This document shows, in pieces, positions 51,588-63,171 of a DNA stretch of 64,000 nucleotides; the stretch's first letter is position 1, and each line of letters begins with the position of its first letter. Below the pieces are notes generated by a model, which worked only from the letters and a program-made list of their open reading frames with translations, ran no database searches and was not told the DNA's origin. Location of the stretch: positions 29,396,296 to 29,460,295 of the forward strand of contig OX031068.1 in assembly GCA_943736015.1 (NCBI GenBank), read 5' to 3'. The translations under genes and the position numbers were made by a program. Source of the stretch: Tridacna crocea (lineage: Eukaryota; Mollusca; Bivalvia; Cardiida; Cardiidae).

Positions 51588-53116
51588 CAGTAGATTCCGC
51601 TTATTTGCAAGTCCTATTTGTCAGAGAAAATATTGCGAATAAGCGGTCGGCCCGATAATCTGATGGCTCTTTTCAGACCGGAAGTCAAACCAGAAATGCA
51701 GACGATCGTTTCGTTCTAATGACAGACGTTCAGCTCTTGCATCCCGATCATTTGATTAATGTTCATAATTTTCTAGATATGTGTATTTCAAACTAAACAA
51801 GTTTTAAAAAATCATTTGTTTGTTTACTTTATTTACCTATCAAGTGCACAAAGCACCAGAAACGATCCTGGCTGTTGGCCATGGTGATGCTTCGTTTGAC
51901 ATAAAATTCAACACAAACTTTTTGTCAACACAGGTTTCGACTTATATTTCCAGTTTCCGGTTGTCTAACATTTACTTCATGTGTACATGTACATTCTTAC
52001 ACAACATGATCGTGTACTGTGCACCTGTATAAACCCCGACTCGCCACCTGTTAGGTTGAATGGGTGGGTAAATTTTGTGTGACGTCATAGACTGATTGCC
52101 GCACAGACGATTCTATTTTAACGCATTAATTTAGGCCATACCATTCAAGGCAGGCCAAAGAAAAAAACGGTTTTCTGTGTTTTTCACAGTTTATATTCGG
52201 CACACCTTACTTTCAAGCCTGTAGTTAAATTGTTTGTCACAAATTGGATTATCAACGAGACACAAACAGTTAAGTTTTTTTTCCCAGTGTGTAATTATCT
52301 GATCGGTAATAGGTTATTTTGATCGGTCTTTCTTGTAACAGGTCTGCAGTTGCTTTCGGGGAGCGTAGATAAAGATCAGACTGCACAGAGTGTGTAGTCT
52401 GATCATAGAACGTCTATGTACGTTTTTTTTTTTCCCAAGTTATACCAAGACAAGATTTAAGTAAATGTAGTCATCTTTTCTCCGATTTTCCTGCCCTAAA
52501 ATTACCATTTTATTAATCAGTGCTCTTGGTGGTGGATGTACAGCCTGGTACCCGAAATCTCGCGTAACCGTCCAATAGTTGAAAATCGGCAACCAGTGAA
52601 GTAAACTAACGTATCAATGCTGCAAAACAGCCACTGAGTTAACGAACTCCATGTTCAGAATGTCGGCCATTTGCAAATGTTTTGTAACCGTTTATTACAC
52701 CATAAATGAAAAGAATAACATGAAATATGACAAGAATTTTTATCTTTAATGATTAAATTATGAAAACGGATCATGTCGGACTCGTCGTTTGTAAACTGCT
52801 AACGTTACATCAGTTTTTTATCTGCGATTCTCTGTACGCATTGAAATTCGACTTTTTATCTTTTTGAGTAACCTTTTTTTTCCCGAACAAATTGAAATTT
52901 TTCGCCGTCTTATCCCACGGAATTGCTAATAAACACTAGAATTTCGTTTCATTTGCTAATTTTTTGTTGCAAAAAACCGAAATGTTCTATTTATGGGATC
53001 CCGATTAAGCGTTGAAATTTACGTTGTCTAAATAGGAAATGGATCGGTGCTGGACCAAATCTTGCAAATAACCAAAAATCCCGATAAACAGGGTTGCGAT
53101 TAAGTGGAATCCACTG
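51588..53116. mobile_element. Pogo/Tc1-like TIR element, non-autonomous
   Basis: CAGTAGATTCCGCTTATTTGC at the left; the right end reads GCGATTAAGTGGAATCCACTG. TA flanks both ends (51586-51587, 53117-53118). The CAGT start and TA target suit the pogo/Tigger group. No DDE transposase frame in 1.5 kb. Confidence 0.72.
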
Positions 53117-53285
53117 TAATACTTTAATTTCTTTTTGAAATGGCATGATGAAAATTTAAGGCATAGACAAAACAACACACGTTTTTCGTTAAAATGATTC
53201 TTTTGACCACTTGTTAGCTCATACTGTTAATTTATCAATGGGTATACCCTATTACCCTACAGAATCTACGTGCGGACAGGATGAG

Positions 53286-53514
53286 TTAACCCATTACCAC
53301 ACGAGAAAAATTAAGACTGGTCCAAATTGAAAGCATTTGCAGACGACAAAATAAAGGTGACTGAAAAATTGAAATTTGTTTTGGGAAGGGTAGAAAACAC
53401 TGTGGGAAAAGAAGAAAATGCTGGTTACCAGCATTTTCTCCTTTTCCCACAGTGTTTTCAAAAGGCTTCTTTCTCAGGGGCGTCAAAAGTAGGGATTGAG
53501 TGGTAATGGGTTAA
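53286..53514 (-). mobile_element. PT1 MITE, near consensus
   Basis: Paired CACTG/CAGTG; TTAACCCATTACCA and GGTAATGGGTTAA also paired. Confidence 0.96.
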
Positions 53515-53557
53515 ATCAACGGACTGAAGTACTAAACTGTATTACGCTCAGTACAAT

Positions 53558-53775
53558 GCAAATGACAAAATTTTAGACTTGTCCAAACTGAAAGCATTTG
53601 TAGATGAGAAGATAAAAGTTACTCAAAAATTGAAAGTTGACTTCAGAAGAGTAGAAAACATTGTGGGAAAAGGAGAAAATTCTGATTACCAGCATTTTCT
53701 CCTTTTACCAAAATGTTTTCAGAAGGTTTCTTCCTATGGGTCGTAAAAACCAGGGATTGTTTGGTAAAGGGTTAA
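53558..53775 (-). mobile_element. PT1 MITE, left terminus lost
   Basis: Starts CAAATGACAAAATTTTAGAC; right TTAA shared with the next remnant. Confidence 0.9.
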
Positions 53776-54076
53776 GTCTTTTCCAAATGAAAGAAATTTG
53801 GACCAGTCCAAATTGAAAGGATTTGAAAATTACAAGAAGTACCGGACTCAAAAACAGAATTTTGTTTCAAGTTGTAATTACCATGAACAGGCCCGTAGGA
53901 ACAAGGGGGGCTAGGGGGGGCTCAGCCCCCCCAATAATTTTGAAAATCATAGTAACTAAAATACGAGTTCTTAGCGCAATGAAACTACCACGCAAAAAAC
54001 CTCAGTATTTCGAAGTTAGCCCCCCCAATCTTGAAATCCTTCCTACGTCGCTGATGAATTATTTGGTAAAAGGTTA
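53772..54076 (-). mobile_element. PT1 MITE interrupted by another repeat
   Basis: Long arm (TTGGACCAGTCCAAATTGAA) up to about 53887, then foreign sequence, then only GGTAAAAGGTTAA at the end. The core was replaced. Confidence 0.7.
53888..54050. repeat. G/C-rich dispersed repeat inserted in PT1
   Basis: GGGGGGGCTCAGCCCCCCCAA near the left and AGTTAGCCCCCCCAATC near the right, with CCCGTAGGAAC and CTTCCTACG as imperfect inverted ends. Confidence 0.6.
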
Positions 54077-54238
54077 AATAGTCGAATCATATTGCAAGGA
54101 TACTTTCTGGCCATAAATGATGAGTCATCACAAAAGAGAATTAGATTGTAATGCTTGCTAATCAAATCTAAATTATATAATAAGCAATCAAATCTAAATT
54201 ATATAATAAGCAATCATCTTTCGGTAACTCTAGGCTGT

Positions 54239-54465
54239 GTTACTCTTTACCAGACAATCTCGAGTTTTCTCGACGGTGAGAAAAAAGCCACTGAAAACAC
54301 TGTGGGAAAAGCTGAAATGATGGTAACCAGCATTTTCCCTTTTCCTACAATGTGTTCTGCCCTCCAATAGCAAGTTTTAATCTTAGAACCAAGTTAATTT
54401 TTTTGTCTGCAAATCCTTCAGTTTGGACCAGTCTAAGATAATTATGTTGTTTGGAAAAGTGTTAA
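54239..54465 (+). mobile_element. PT1 MITE, diverged
   Basis: Core left arm GGGAAAAGCTGAAATGATGG; start GTTACTCTTTACCA, end GTGTTAA. Confidence 0.85.
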
Positions 54466-54525
54466 ATAAAGTCTGCTGTAACCTGCACTAATTTATCGAT
54501 TGCTGTCCTGGATAGTTTAACCTCA

Positions 54526-54872
54526 TTATCTCCCACTAGATGGCATTCTATAAATATTCATTTATCTAATATGGGCATCCTGGGTACTGAACCGAATCAC
54601 TTTCCTACGAGACAACCGTTACTTTGAATTTAAAATTTGAATAAAGGTTAATCAATAAAACCCTACCTCATGCAATTTACTCAGCTATTATCAGCAGTTT
54701 AGAGAAATCTGAAGCTAAAGCAGGTCTCATTTCTCCTCAAATGTATTGATAAAAATTATTTTCAACATTGCTACTTTAAGCGCAATATTACAGTCAGCCC
54801 GCTTTCTGGGCTAGTGATGCGTCATATAAGACAGTCAAATCTTCAAAAAATATGACATGCGCAGACAACAAG
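54526..54872 (-). repeat. About 350-bp dispersed repeat (partner of 3210-3560)
   Basis: Begins CATTATCTCCCACTAGATGG and ends GACATGCGCAGACAAC, complement of the copy at the left end of the window. Confidence 0.75.
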
Positions 54873-55061
54873 TTTAATCTGTAAAAGTTTAACATCTTGC
54901 TGTAAATCATTTAAAAGTGGGTGTTTACTGTGTTGGAAAATACACACTGCAGTCACAACCCTTACCTCGACTATCAACTAATAAATGCTTTATAATTTCT
55001 TTTTAGATCTGAATTGCCAGTGCTGAAGAAAAAGCGCTGGTCCGAGGTCTGGGACCTACTG

Positions 55062-56236
55062 TAGGGCTCTGTACCGGTACTTGATATATATCGAAAACCG
55101 GTATTTTACATTCAATAGATATATCGGATTGAACGTTTCTGTATCGAACAAAATATCGATCATCAAAAGAAAATAAAAGTAAAGCATATAAATACCCAAT
55201 TTAGTTGTTTTTAACGGCGAAATTCATTATGAGTTTACTTTAGGTAATCTCTAAAGTCGAGTAGTAGAGGTAGGTGTGGCTACCTGGGAAACTTAAAACC
55301 AATCGAAATGCGTCATTCTTTATTACTCGCCCTGTACCCATTACACAATGGATGACAATTAGCTAATACCCCTATTCTCGTTCCCCCGTCATGTTGTTTG
55401 AAATCTGCAAATTATGCATCAATCAGCAGATTGCAGACAGATTTATGCTGATAATTGGTCAATATAGTTGATTAAAGAAAGGTAATGAACATCTCGTGAT
55501 GTGATCGAGAGGTAGCGATGGAAATAATTGAAGCTGTGACCTTTCAACCTTCCTAAGATTTTATTTAGTCGATCTTTTAATATTGCCGAAAAATGTGGTT
55601 CGAAAATCAAACCTCTTTTTCCGTTAGTTTATCTGAAATCAGTGTTCCGACTCACGTAAATTATTGTGTAAATCATTTTATATACTTGAAATTTGCATTA
55701 CAAATGTTAATCACACGCGAGACCTCACGTAAGAAAAAACATGGACAAAAAAGGCCATTATCTGTTTATCGTGAGTAAAATAACAGGTTTTGATGCTACA
55801 TGTAGTTCTAATCCTTATTGAGAAATCTATGTCGAATCATGCGAACATACCTATCCAGAAATTAACACGCATGAAAAATTGTTCGGTGAAAAAAAAAAAC
55901 ACGGAAACCCATGACACAACAAAATGTCTCCTTGACATTGTCCGATCAGAGTCCTCTTAGACTGTCTTTTTCAGCTTTTTAATGAGTAGTAAATGTAGAT
56001 CTAGTTAGAATTCATATTAATTTAGGCCTAAATAATTATGAAATTTCAATGCAATCTAGAAGTGTTAAGTTTGCGGTATTTTGTTTTTCAGGTATGCTGA
56101 AAAAAGAACAAACACAATTTTCGCATTTTTTTCTTTCTTTTATTGAAAATTGAAATATCATATGATATATCGAATATCCATCATTTTGTATCGATACAAA
56201 TATTGTATCGATCAAACTGACCGATACGGAGCCCTA
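55062..56236. mobile_element. hAT-like element, non-autonomous, 8-bp duplication
   Basis: Ends TAGGGCTCTGTACCGGT and ACCGATACGGAGCCCTA, flanked by ACCTACTG at 55054-55061 and 56237-56244. TAGGG-type ends with an 8-bp duplication fit hAT. The inner ends carry TATCGAT-type motifs. No transposase frame in 1.2 kb. Confidence 0.85.
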
Positions 56237-56244
56237 ACCTACTG

Positions 56245-57175
56245 AAATGGAGATCAGACCGGGGGAAAAAAACAAGGCGAGGGTCCGATGGACCTGTCAA
56301 AATGGAGGTCAGACCTGCCCAGTCTTCATGGTAAAAAGTCTGATGCCCAGAAATAAATTCAGAATGACTAATTGGGTTGAATTAAGAGTAATAATTCTAA
56401 TGAAAATTTGAGTCTGTTTGTTTAGGATTATCTTTGTGTGAAAGTGAACTACTTCGAGATTTTTCGGTACACCGGTCGTGTGAGAACGCTATGACATTGA
56501 CTTATTTAAGTCATTGTAATATCAACAGTTTTCCCTGGTTCCCAGTTTACCTGACATCAGTAATAGTTGCCAGTGGTGAAGCCAGTTAAAATCTATGAAT
56601 ATAACGTCTGCACTTTTTGCTAAAAGCTTACGAAAAATGCATATTTAAACCTTGGTCGTCATCAAAGGGCTAAGTTCAAGAATGGGCAAAAATGGCCCTG
56701 TAAACTCTGAAAAATAAATTTACGAATTTCTATCTAAAAGTCATTTATCTAGAACAAAGAACTAACTATGTTTATAATTACGTAAATATCCTGCCTTAAA
56801 ACTCCATCGCTACCATAGCAATGACTTAAGAAAATGATACGGTTTGGTCAAATTGAGCGGTTTTTGCCGATTTTTACCATATTTTAGTAAAAAATAAATA
56901 TGAAGCCACTCTGCCGCATCCATGAAATTTACAGAGTGGTTTAATAAAGATATCATATGTATTTTCTGAAAATTTCATGTCGTCGGCAGAATGGCTTCAT
57001 GTTAAAAAAAATAAAAATCTTGCCTCTTCCCAGGCGGTTCCCAGGCACAGTTCAATCCATCGTGTTTTGGAAGAAGTTTTATCAGATCAGTCATGAAATA
57101 AACAGGTGTACTATTAGTAGACTAGATACACGGTAACATGCGATTGTGCATATTTTCCTTTCTTCAAAATTCAAG
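56245..57175. other. No gene recognised
   Basis: AT-rich. A short inverted pair (ATGAAGCCACTCTGCC at 56899 and GGCAGAATGGCTTCAT at 56985) is the only structure. Confidence 0.4.
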
Positions 57176-57330
57176 AATTACCTATGCTGCTAACTTTACG
57201 TGACATTTATCAAGATTTATCCGATTATTATGCTATCCGAAATACCATCAGTTACGCTTCAAGAGGTAACGATGGCGTCATTGACTACGGACAATTTTTG
57301 AAAGAAATGCCAGTAACAGACGGACCCTGA
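57176..57330 (+). pseudogene. EF-hand-like exon fragment, doubtful
   Basis: An open stretch reads LRDIYQDLSDYYAIRNTIS then RGNDGVIDYGQFLKEMP and stops at TGA 57328. NDGVIDYGQF resembles the second half of an EF-hand loop, but the loop lacks the first Asp and the final Glu is Gln. TGA overlaps a donor-like GTAAGT. Could be chance or a decayed exon; no partner exon is convincing. Confidence 0.2.
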
Positions 57331-57643
57331 GTAAGTAAACATGCATAATTTTAACTAACAAAAATCGGAGACACCAATAGGTTATTTCATTGCTTTTGTA
57401 AAACAGCAATTTCGCGATAATTTAGCTTGGCCTATGTTCGAGGCAGAAGTGCAGACGAACAAGATCGGCATTGTAAGTGTAATGTCCATAAAAGCGCTAT
57501 TGTACAATGAAAATACGTCTTAAAAAGTAACTGTATCGCTATTAAAGTTTATGAATTTTTGTAATTACGGAAAAATTGTTTTAGTGAATATCTGTACTCA
57601 TCAATAATTGGTATAAAATTAATTTGTGACATCCGTTTATAAA

Positions 57644-57735
57644 GGGGGCGTGTAGTGCAGTGGTCATGAGCGCGGCCCGTCATGTGCGACGTTGTAGGAT
57701 CGTATCCCATCCTGGGTTTTTTTTTTTTCTTCAAC
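57644..57735 (+). mobile_element. tRNA-derived SINE head with T-run
   Basis: GTGTAGTGCAGTGGTCATGA (A box) and GTAGGATCGTATCCCATCC (B box), then 16 T-rich bases; body truncated. Confidence 0.65.
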
Positions 57736-57779
57736 TATCACTCAGTATTTTCTTCCAATTAGGAAGTTAAAAAATCAAG

Positions 57780-57890
57780 AAAAACTGGGATAAATCCAAG
57801 AAGAATTTTCTTACAAAGTATTGTTTGAAAGTTGTTGTTCTGAACAACAACTCTTTTTTCCACAATGTTTTCAAAAGCCTCTTGCTGAGG
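57780..57890 (-). mobile_element. PT1 MITE, decayed
   Basis: GTTGTTGTTCTGAACAACAAC replaces the usual core centre; CACAATGTTTTCAAAAGCC follows. Confidence 0.45.
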
Positions 57891-58009
57891 AGGTGTCCAA
57901 AATTATTTATATGAGCTTAGGGTTTTGATTTTACTCATTTCAATGTAACTCTTCAATTTGTATGTTGGAAAAGTGGTTTTCAAACTCAAAGTTTGAATGT
58001 ATTATCACT

Positions 58010-58237
58010 TTAACCCCTTAACAAACAATAAAATCTTAGATTTGCGCAAATTGAGAGTTTTTAATGGCAAAATAAGAGGGTCCTAAAAAGGAGAAATTTG
58101 CCTTTAAGGGGTTAATAAAACATTGTTACTAGAGGAAAAAAATACTGCTTACTAGTATTAATCTCCTTTCCCCACAATATTTACAAAAGGATTCTTCCAG
58201 AGGTTGCTAAAGATCAGGATTGTGTGATAAAGGATTA
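58010..58237 (-). mobile_element. PT1 MITE, diverged
   Basis: TTAACCCCTTAACA start, GATAAAGGATTAA end. Contains an internal CCTTTAAGGGGTTAA that may mark a nested event. Confidence 0.75.
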
Positions 58238-58349
58238 ACTCATATGTTACATCAAATTCTTGAAAAATATGCATATTCTAAGTGTTTTGCCTAACAGTCT
58301 GTGACCTAAATAGATCTAAATTGTAAGGTATAATAATTACTTATGTGTT

Positions 58350-59118
58350 ACTTTTCTGCCAAGAAGTGTGGGAGGAGTTGCCTTCACAAGAAATAGAATG
58401 AAATAAAACATGAAGCCCCCTTTTTTCATGATGCAGCTACAAATCGCAAAACCTTGAGAATATGTGATAGGTCACAAGACGAGAAACTTTCTGTGATAAT
58501 TCTATTCAATTCTGTCAAGAAATATGGGAGGAGTTGCTTTCACAAGAAACAGAATGAAATAAAACATGAAGCCCCCTTTTTTCATGGCGCAGCTACAAAT
58601 CAAAATTGTTGACAATATGCAATAGGTCACATGACAAGAAATATTCTGTGAAAATTCTATTCTATTCCGTCGAGAAATGTGGGAGGAGTTGCCTTCACAA
58701 GAAATGGAATGAAATATAAAATGAAGGCCCCCCTTTTCCATGACACCTTAATATTAAAAAAACAAGGGTATATAACTGTGGTGTTGCACGGTCAATGCAG
58801 GTGAAACTTTTTTCCTGCATTTCCTAATGGAGGTTGACAGATGTGACAAGTTCAATGCAAAAACTTTGTATAGTTTTGAATACAAGACTCCAAACATCAA
58901 AAGCGTACTTAAGTGTAACTTAAAATTGTTCCCAGTCGGCCATTTTGCATCGAATAAAGAAAAAAGTGTCTCGGCGGAATGGGTCATTGTACACATGTAC
59001 TAAGTTTCATGAAATTCCGTCCAATGGTATTGGAGATATTTGCCGGGACGAACTCACGGACGGACAGACGGAAAACGCTAAAACTATATCCCTGCGCCTT
59101 CGGCGCGGGATAAAAAGG
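58350..59118 (+). mobile_element. Hairpin-tailed element with tandem 155-bp blocks
   Basis: Two and a half blocks start GTGGGAGGAGTTGCCTTCAC (58368, 58528 and 58679), then unique sequence, then ACGGACGGACAGACGG and the hairpin CCCTGCGCCTTCGGCGCGGG followed by ATAAAAA. Confidence 0.65.
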
Positions 59119-59160
59119 TCTTTTTCGGCGGGGGATATCATTTCAACGAAATTGCTTTTT

Positions 59161-59625
59161 CATACCATTTTAATGGTTGGATATATGGATATTATTGATA
59201 ATAATATGACAAAGTATTACTGTACAGTTGTCATTACCCCATTTTGTGTGTTGCAAGCCAGAGATACAATCTAACATGTTGGGGGGGGTCCAAATGGATT
59301 CAAATGATTGTGCCACATTGCATATGCTTAGAATAAGATCTAGTTTAGATTTAGTTACCATGACAACATAAATATTACATAATTATATAGTTATCTAACA
59401 TTTTGTTTCTGTAACTCAAAATGTAATCCTTTGAAAAATCTTCAATAACAAATAAGATCATTTTTAAACAGAATGATGCTGAAAATGGGTTGTTTTTGTG
59501 GTTGCCATGGTAACAAATTACAGGTCACTGTACTAAATATATGTTTTTATTGTTATTCACTGAATGCTCAAATAGATATATCCATATCAGTTCTTCATGG
59601 CGATAGTAAGCATGTTTATAGTAAC
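59161..59625 (+). repeat. Tandem duplication, first copy
   Basis: CATACCATTTTAATGG through GTTGCCATGGTAACAAATTA to TCTTCATGGCGATAGTA. Same series 569 bp later with scattered differences. Confidence 0.9.
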
Positions 59626-59729
59626 CGTGAGTTACTTTTTTATTCAGTTGGCGTGAGTTGGACGATTGGAGAGACCGCAAAAAGTAAATGATTTGTGTTA
59701 TAATACAGGCATATTTTATACAACTTATT

Positions 59730-60190
59730 CATACCATTTTAATGTATGGGTATATGGGTATTATTGATAATAATCTGACAAAGTATTACTGTACAGTGTT
59801 GTCATACCCCCTTTTTGTTTTTTGCAAGCCAGAGATACAATCTAACATGATTTTTTGGGGGGTCCAAATGGATCCAAATGATTGTGCTACATTTCATATG
59901 TTTAGAATAAGATCTAGTTAAGATTTAATTGCCATGACAACATAAATATTACATAATTATATAGTTATCTGACATTTGTTTCTGTAACTCAAAATGTAAT
60001 CCTTTGAAAAAAAATGTTCAATTACAAATAAGATCATTCTTATACAGAATGATGGTGAAAATGGGTTGTTTTTGTGGTTGCCATGGTAACATATTACAGG
60101 TCATTGTACTAAATACATGTTTTTATTGTTGTTCACTGAATGCTCAAATAGTTATATCCATATCAATTCTTCATGGCATCAGTATGCATG
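59730..60190 (+). repeat. Tandem duplication, second copy
   Basis: Matches the first copy over its length, including TTATTGATAATAATCTGACA and CAATTCTTCATGGCATCAGT. A further GTTGCCATGGTAACA lies at 60398. Confidence 0.9.
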
Positions 60191-62468
60191 TCATACATAA
60201 AGTTATACTTAATATGCATTTTTTCACTACAATAAATAACGTTACCATGACAACGCGAATTTTACATGCCAAGTATTTGATATATATTTTATAAAGATAC
60301 TAAGCAATTGTTTAATAATGCGATAAAACAAGCAACAAAAATTATTTTCATGAAATAAAGCAGAAAATTAATTATTTCACATAATTATGGTTCTGTGGTT
60401 GCCATGGTAACAAAAACAAAACTCTGTCAGTTTCGACTTATTTTTTACAATATGTAGACATTGTACTTCCACTTAATACACATTTACCCAGAATTCTTTA
60501 TAGGGCCAAAAATGCCCCTTTGTGAACCTAGCCCTTTGAAACAGAAAACACTGGGAGAAAATAGAACAGAGCTACATAATTAGAGGTAGATAGAAAGTAT
60601 AAGAACAAAGATAGGGTTGGTTCGTTGAACATCAAATTGAAAGTTGGTCGTGGGTTTCGTCCCACAATGCAACTGTTCAACTCTGACTAACACACACAAA
60701 AGAAATATGTGAAATTGCAAATTTTGTTTTGGTCATCATAACAGTGCTAATTGTAAATGCTTCCTATGTGCCTGACGTATATTTGTCTTCAACTGAAGGC
60801 ACTAAGAGCAAAAGTAAATTGAAATGGTACTCAGTAAGGGATTTTTTGGGGGTGTGTGTGGGGTGGGACAGTGGTCAATTTGGACATGACCAAGTATACT
60901 TCGTACCCTCCTGTTGTAAGGGCCCAGCTATTTCTATCACTATTTTTCAGCCCTGATTGCGCTTTGGAAATCTTTACCCTAGTTTGGTTACTTGTCTTTT
61001 TACATCATTCTAAGTCGTCACAATGCCAAAACTGATCAATTTTCTGAATGCATTTGATTTTGAAAAGTGTACTGATTCATCTTTGAATTTTAGAATTGTA
61101 AAAAGGGTCAATCAGTAGACCATACGGTTATCTATATTACAGTGAACTAGTGGGCCGTATTTAGATTGACTAAAACTGAAACAGTAAGAGTAATGAATTA
61201 GAGTCAAATACCTGTCCTTTCAATCTAAACTTACAAGTAAAGAACAAAAACTGAGTGTTCTAAACTTTTATTTCTTCACAACAGGTGATAATAACAACTT
61301 TTACTTAGTCACTTATGGCTTTACATCAGCATTACTCATTCTTGAGGTTTTTTTTTTCATTCCTACTGATTGGCTTGTTAGTACATTCTTCAGATGGAAT
61401 TTCACATTTCACAAAGTCCTTTGATTATGCACTTATAAGAAGCTCCCCTTGGTGTTTCAAGCTGAAAATTCTAGGGAAAAAATGTGTCTTATTGTCGTGC
61501 ATATATGGTAATTGGCCACAATATGTTTGGATTTAGGACGCTATTTGGAAATAAGAAAAACGGCCTCCGTTTCCAGTAACCCTGGCAACTTGTTATTTTT
61601 TTAAGCTTGAATTGTGGTGATATTCAGTTGCAAATACACATTTAAATATTTGGCAAGCATCACAACCTGAAATACCGTGTGACCAGTTCAAGGATACTCA
61701 CAGAATTTGAACACTCAATGATACTTGATTAAAGACAAAATTCATAAAAACTGGATTCATTTTAGTTGAATTTATAAATTATCTCATCAAAGTAGAAAGT
61801 ATTGAACAAGATCTACGCACCCTTGTATCGACCCTTTGACACTTTTTTCGTTTGATCTTATATCTAATAATTATGAGAGGCTTTTTCATGAAACAAATGT
61901 TCCCAGTCTGATATGATGTTCCCAGTCTATGAATGCTTTCAGCCAATCGAATGTGTTGTAAATGGTTAAAACTCAGTGTGCAAGCGCCCAATGGATGAAA
62001 AGAACATAGAAATTAACCAAGTTCAGATAGAATCTACAAATACTGGTGTTATTATTATTATGTGAGATACTTAGATAACATTTGAGAGCATTTACACATA
62101 AATTACTTAATTTTCCTAGTAGATAAGGTAACCGTTAAAATGCTTATGTGCATGGTAATCGGGTGGACCAGATTGTTAAACAAAATGTTTAATGCACTGA
62201 AGACATATAAATACTTCAAACAACAGAAACAAAAATAGTTTTAAAAACGACACAGACATATGAACTTGTAAGGCCATGGTATGATGTCCAGCTTTTAAAA
62301 GTGTAGAAGAGGTTCTGTCGGGTGCCTTTTGCATGCCATTTATGATTGTTAGCTTTTTAAAAGGATTTTGAGGAATTATTAATAATTTGAATGCCTCCTT
62401 GTCAATTAAGTACTCTACTGAGTATGATTTATGTTAAAATGCAGGGAAGTGTAAATGGACCAGTCCAT
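60191..62468. other. No gene recognised
   Basis: AT-rich unique sequence. Short frames at 60729-60956 and 61315-61536 lack start context, splice sites and family motifs. Confidence 0.4.
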
Positions 62469-62740
62469 TTTAACTCACTTGAGCATGAAGTGCAGAGTTA
62501 TGTGCAAGGTGAGCTATTGTGATCAGTCATCGTCTGTTGTCTGTCCATCTGTCTGTCTATGTTTTCTTTCAAAATTTTCTCCTCCTTAACCAGTGAGCAA
62601 ATCAAGCTGAAATTTGACAGGGATGTTCGTTTGGTGAAGCTTCAGCAAAGTTATAAAAAAACAATACATGTAATGAAAATAAAAAATTTTAAATTCTGTC
62701 AAAATCTCTGGTTGTCATGGTAACAGAAAGGCTGAAATAT
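62469..62740 (-). mobile_element. Hairpin-tailed element, inverted copy
   Basis: Begins TTTTAACTCACTTGAGCATG and GTGCAAGGTGAGCTATTGTG, a hairpin, then GTCTGTCCATCTGTCTGTC (complement of GACGGACGGAC-type sequence). Read on the minus strand it ends like the elements at 11.6 and 59.1 kb. Confidence 0.65.
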
Positions 62741-62793
62741 AGGTAATATCTTCAAACAACCTATGACAAATAAAGGCCTAGAGATTTACACTT

Positions 62794-63171
62794 TTGCATA
62801 TTGCACCACATCTTCGCGAGCCAAGTTTACGATCACTACCTTGGCTGATTGAGCCCGATTTCAAGATCCCTGCGATCATGCGCCCTCTATTGGATGCTGG
62901 TTATGACTCCCCTAAGAGCTACATCATGTTTCTAAAAACAAAATCGTTTTACAAACCGCTTACGAATACACATGAAGCGATAAGTAGACATCCACATGGG
63001 TTTCCATGTTATACCTTTTATTCGAAAGGTAGATACCTTGTTCTATTTTTGTCAAAGATTAAATGCTACGAGCGGTTTCATTCGTTGCAGCTAGAGCTGG
63101 CTGCATCCAATGAAAAAGTGTATCGGGTGAACGTAAAAATCAAGCTCGAGCCACCAAGGGTAGAGTAACTT
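62794..63171 (+). CDS. Unassigned open frame inside an inverted-end repeat
   Basis: About 124 codons are open, but the frame has no ATG until codon 29 (MRPLLDAGYDSPKSYIMFL). No family recognised. It is enclosed by GCACCACATCTTCGCGAGCC and its imperfect complement GCTTTGCGAAGATGATTGCACC, so it may be a repeat or a fragment of a mobile-element protein. Confidence 0.2.

Noticed and set aside
13596-53486. Recurrent 60-80-codon open frames with MTPLRKKPFENIVGKGENAG-like products on both strands
   Set aside because: They are translations of PT1 copies across the palindrome; both strands give similar peptides and ends fall in MITE sequence. Not genes.
58502-58741. 79-codon frame with an internal repeat
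   Set aside because: Produced by the tandem 155-bp blocks of a mobile element.
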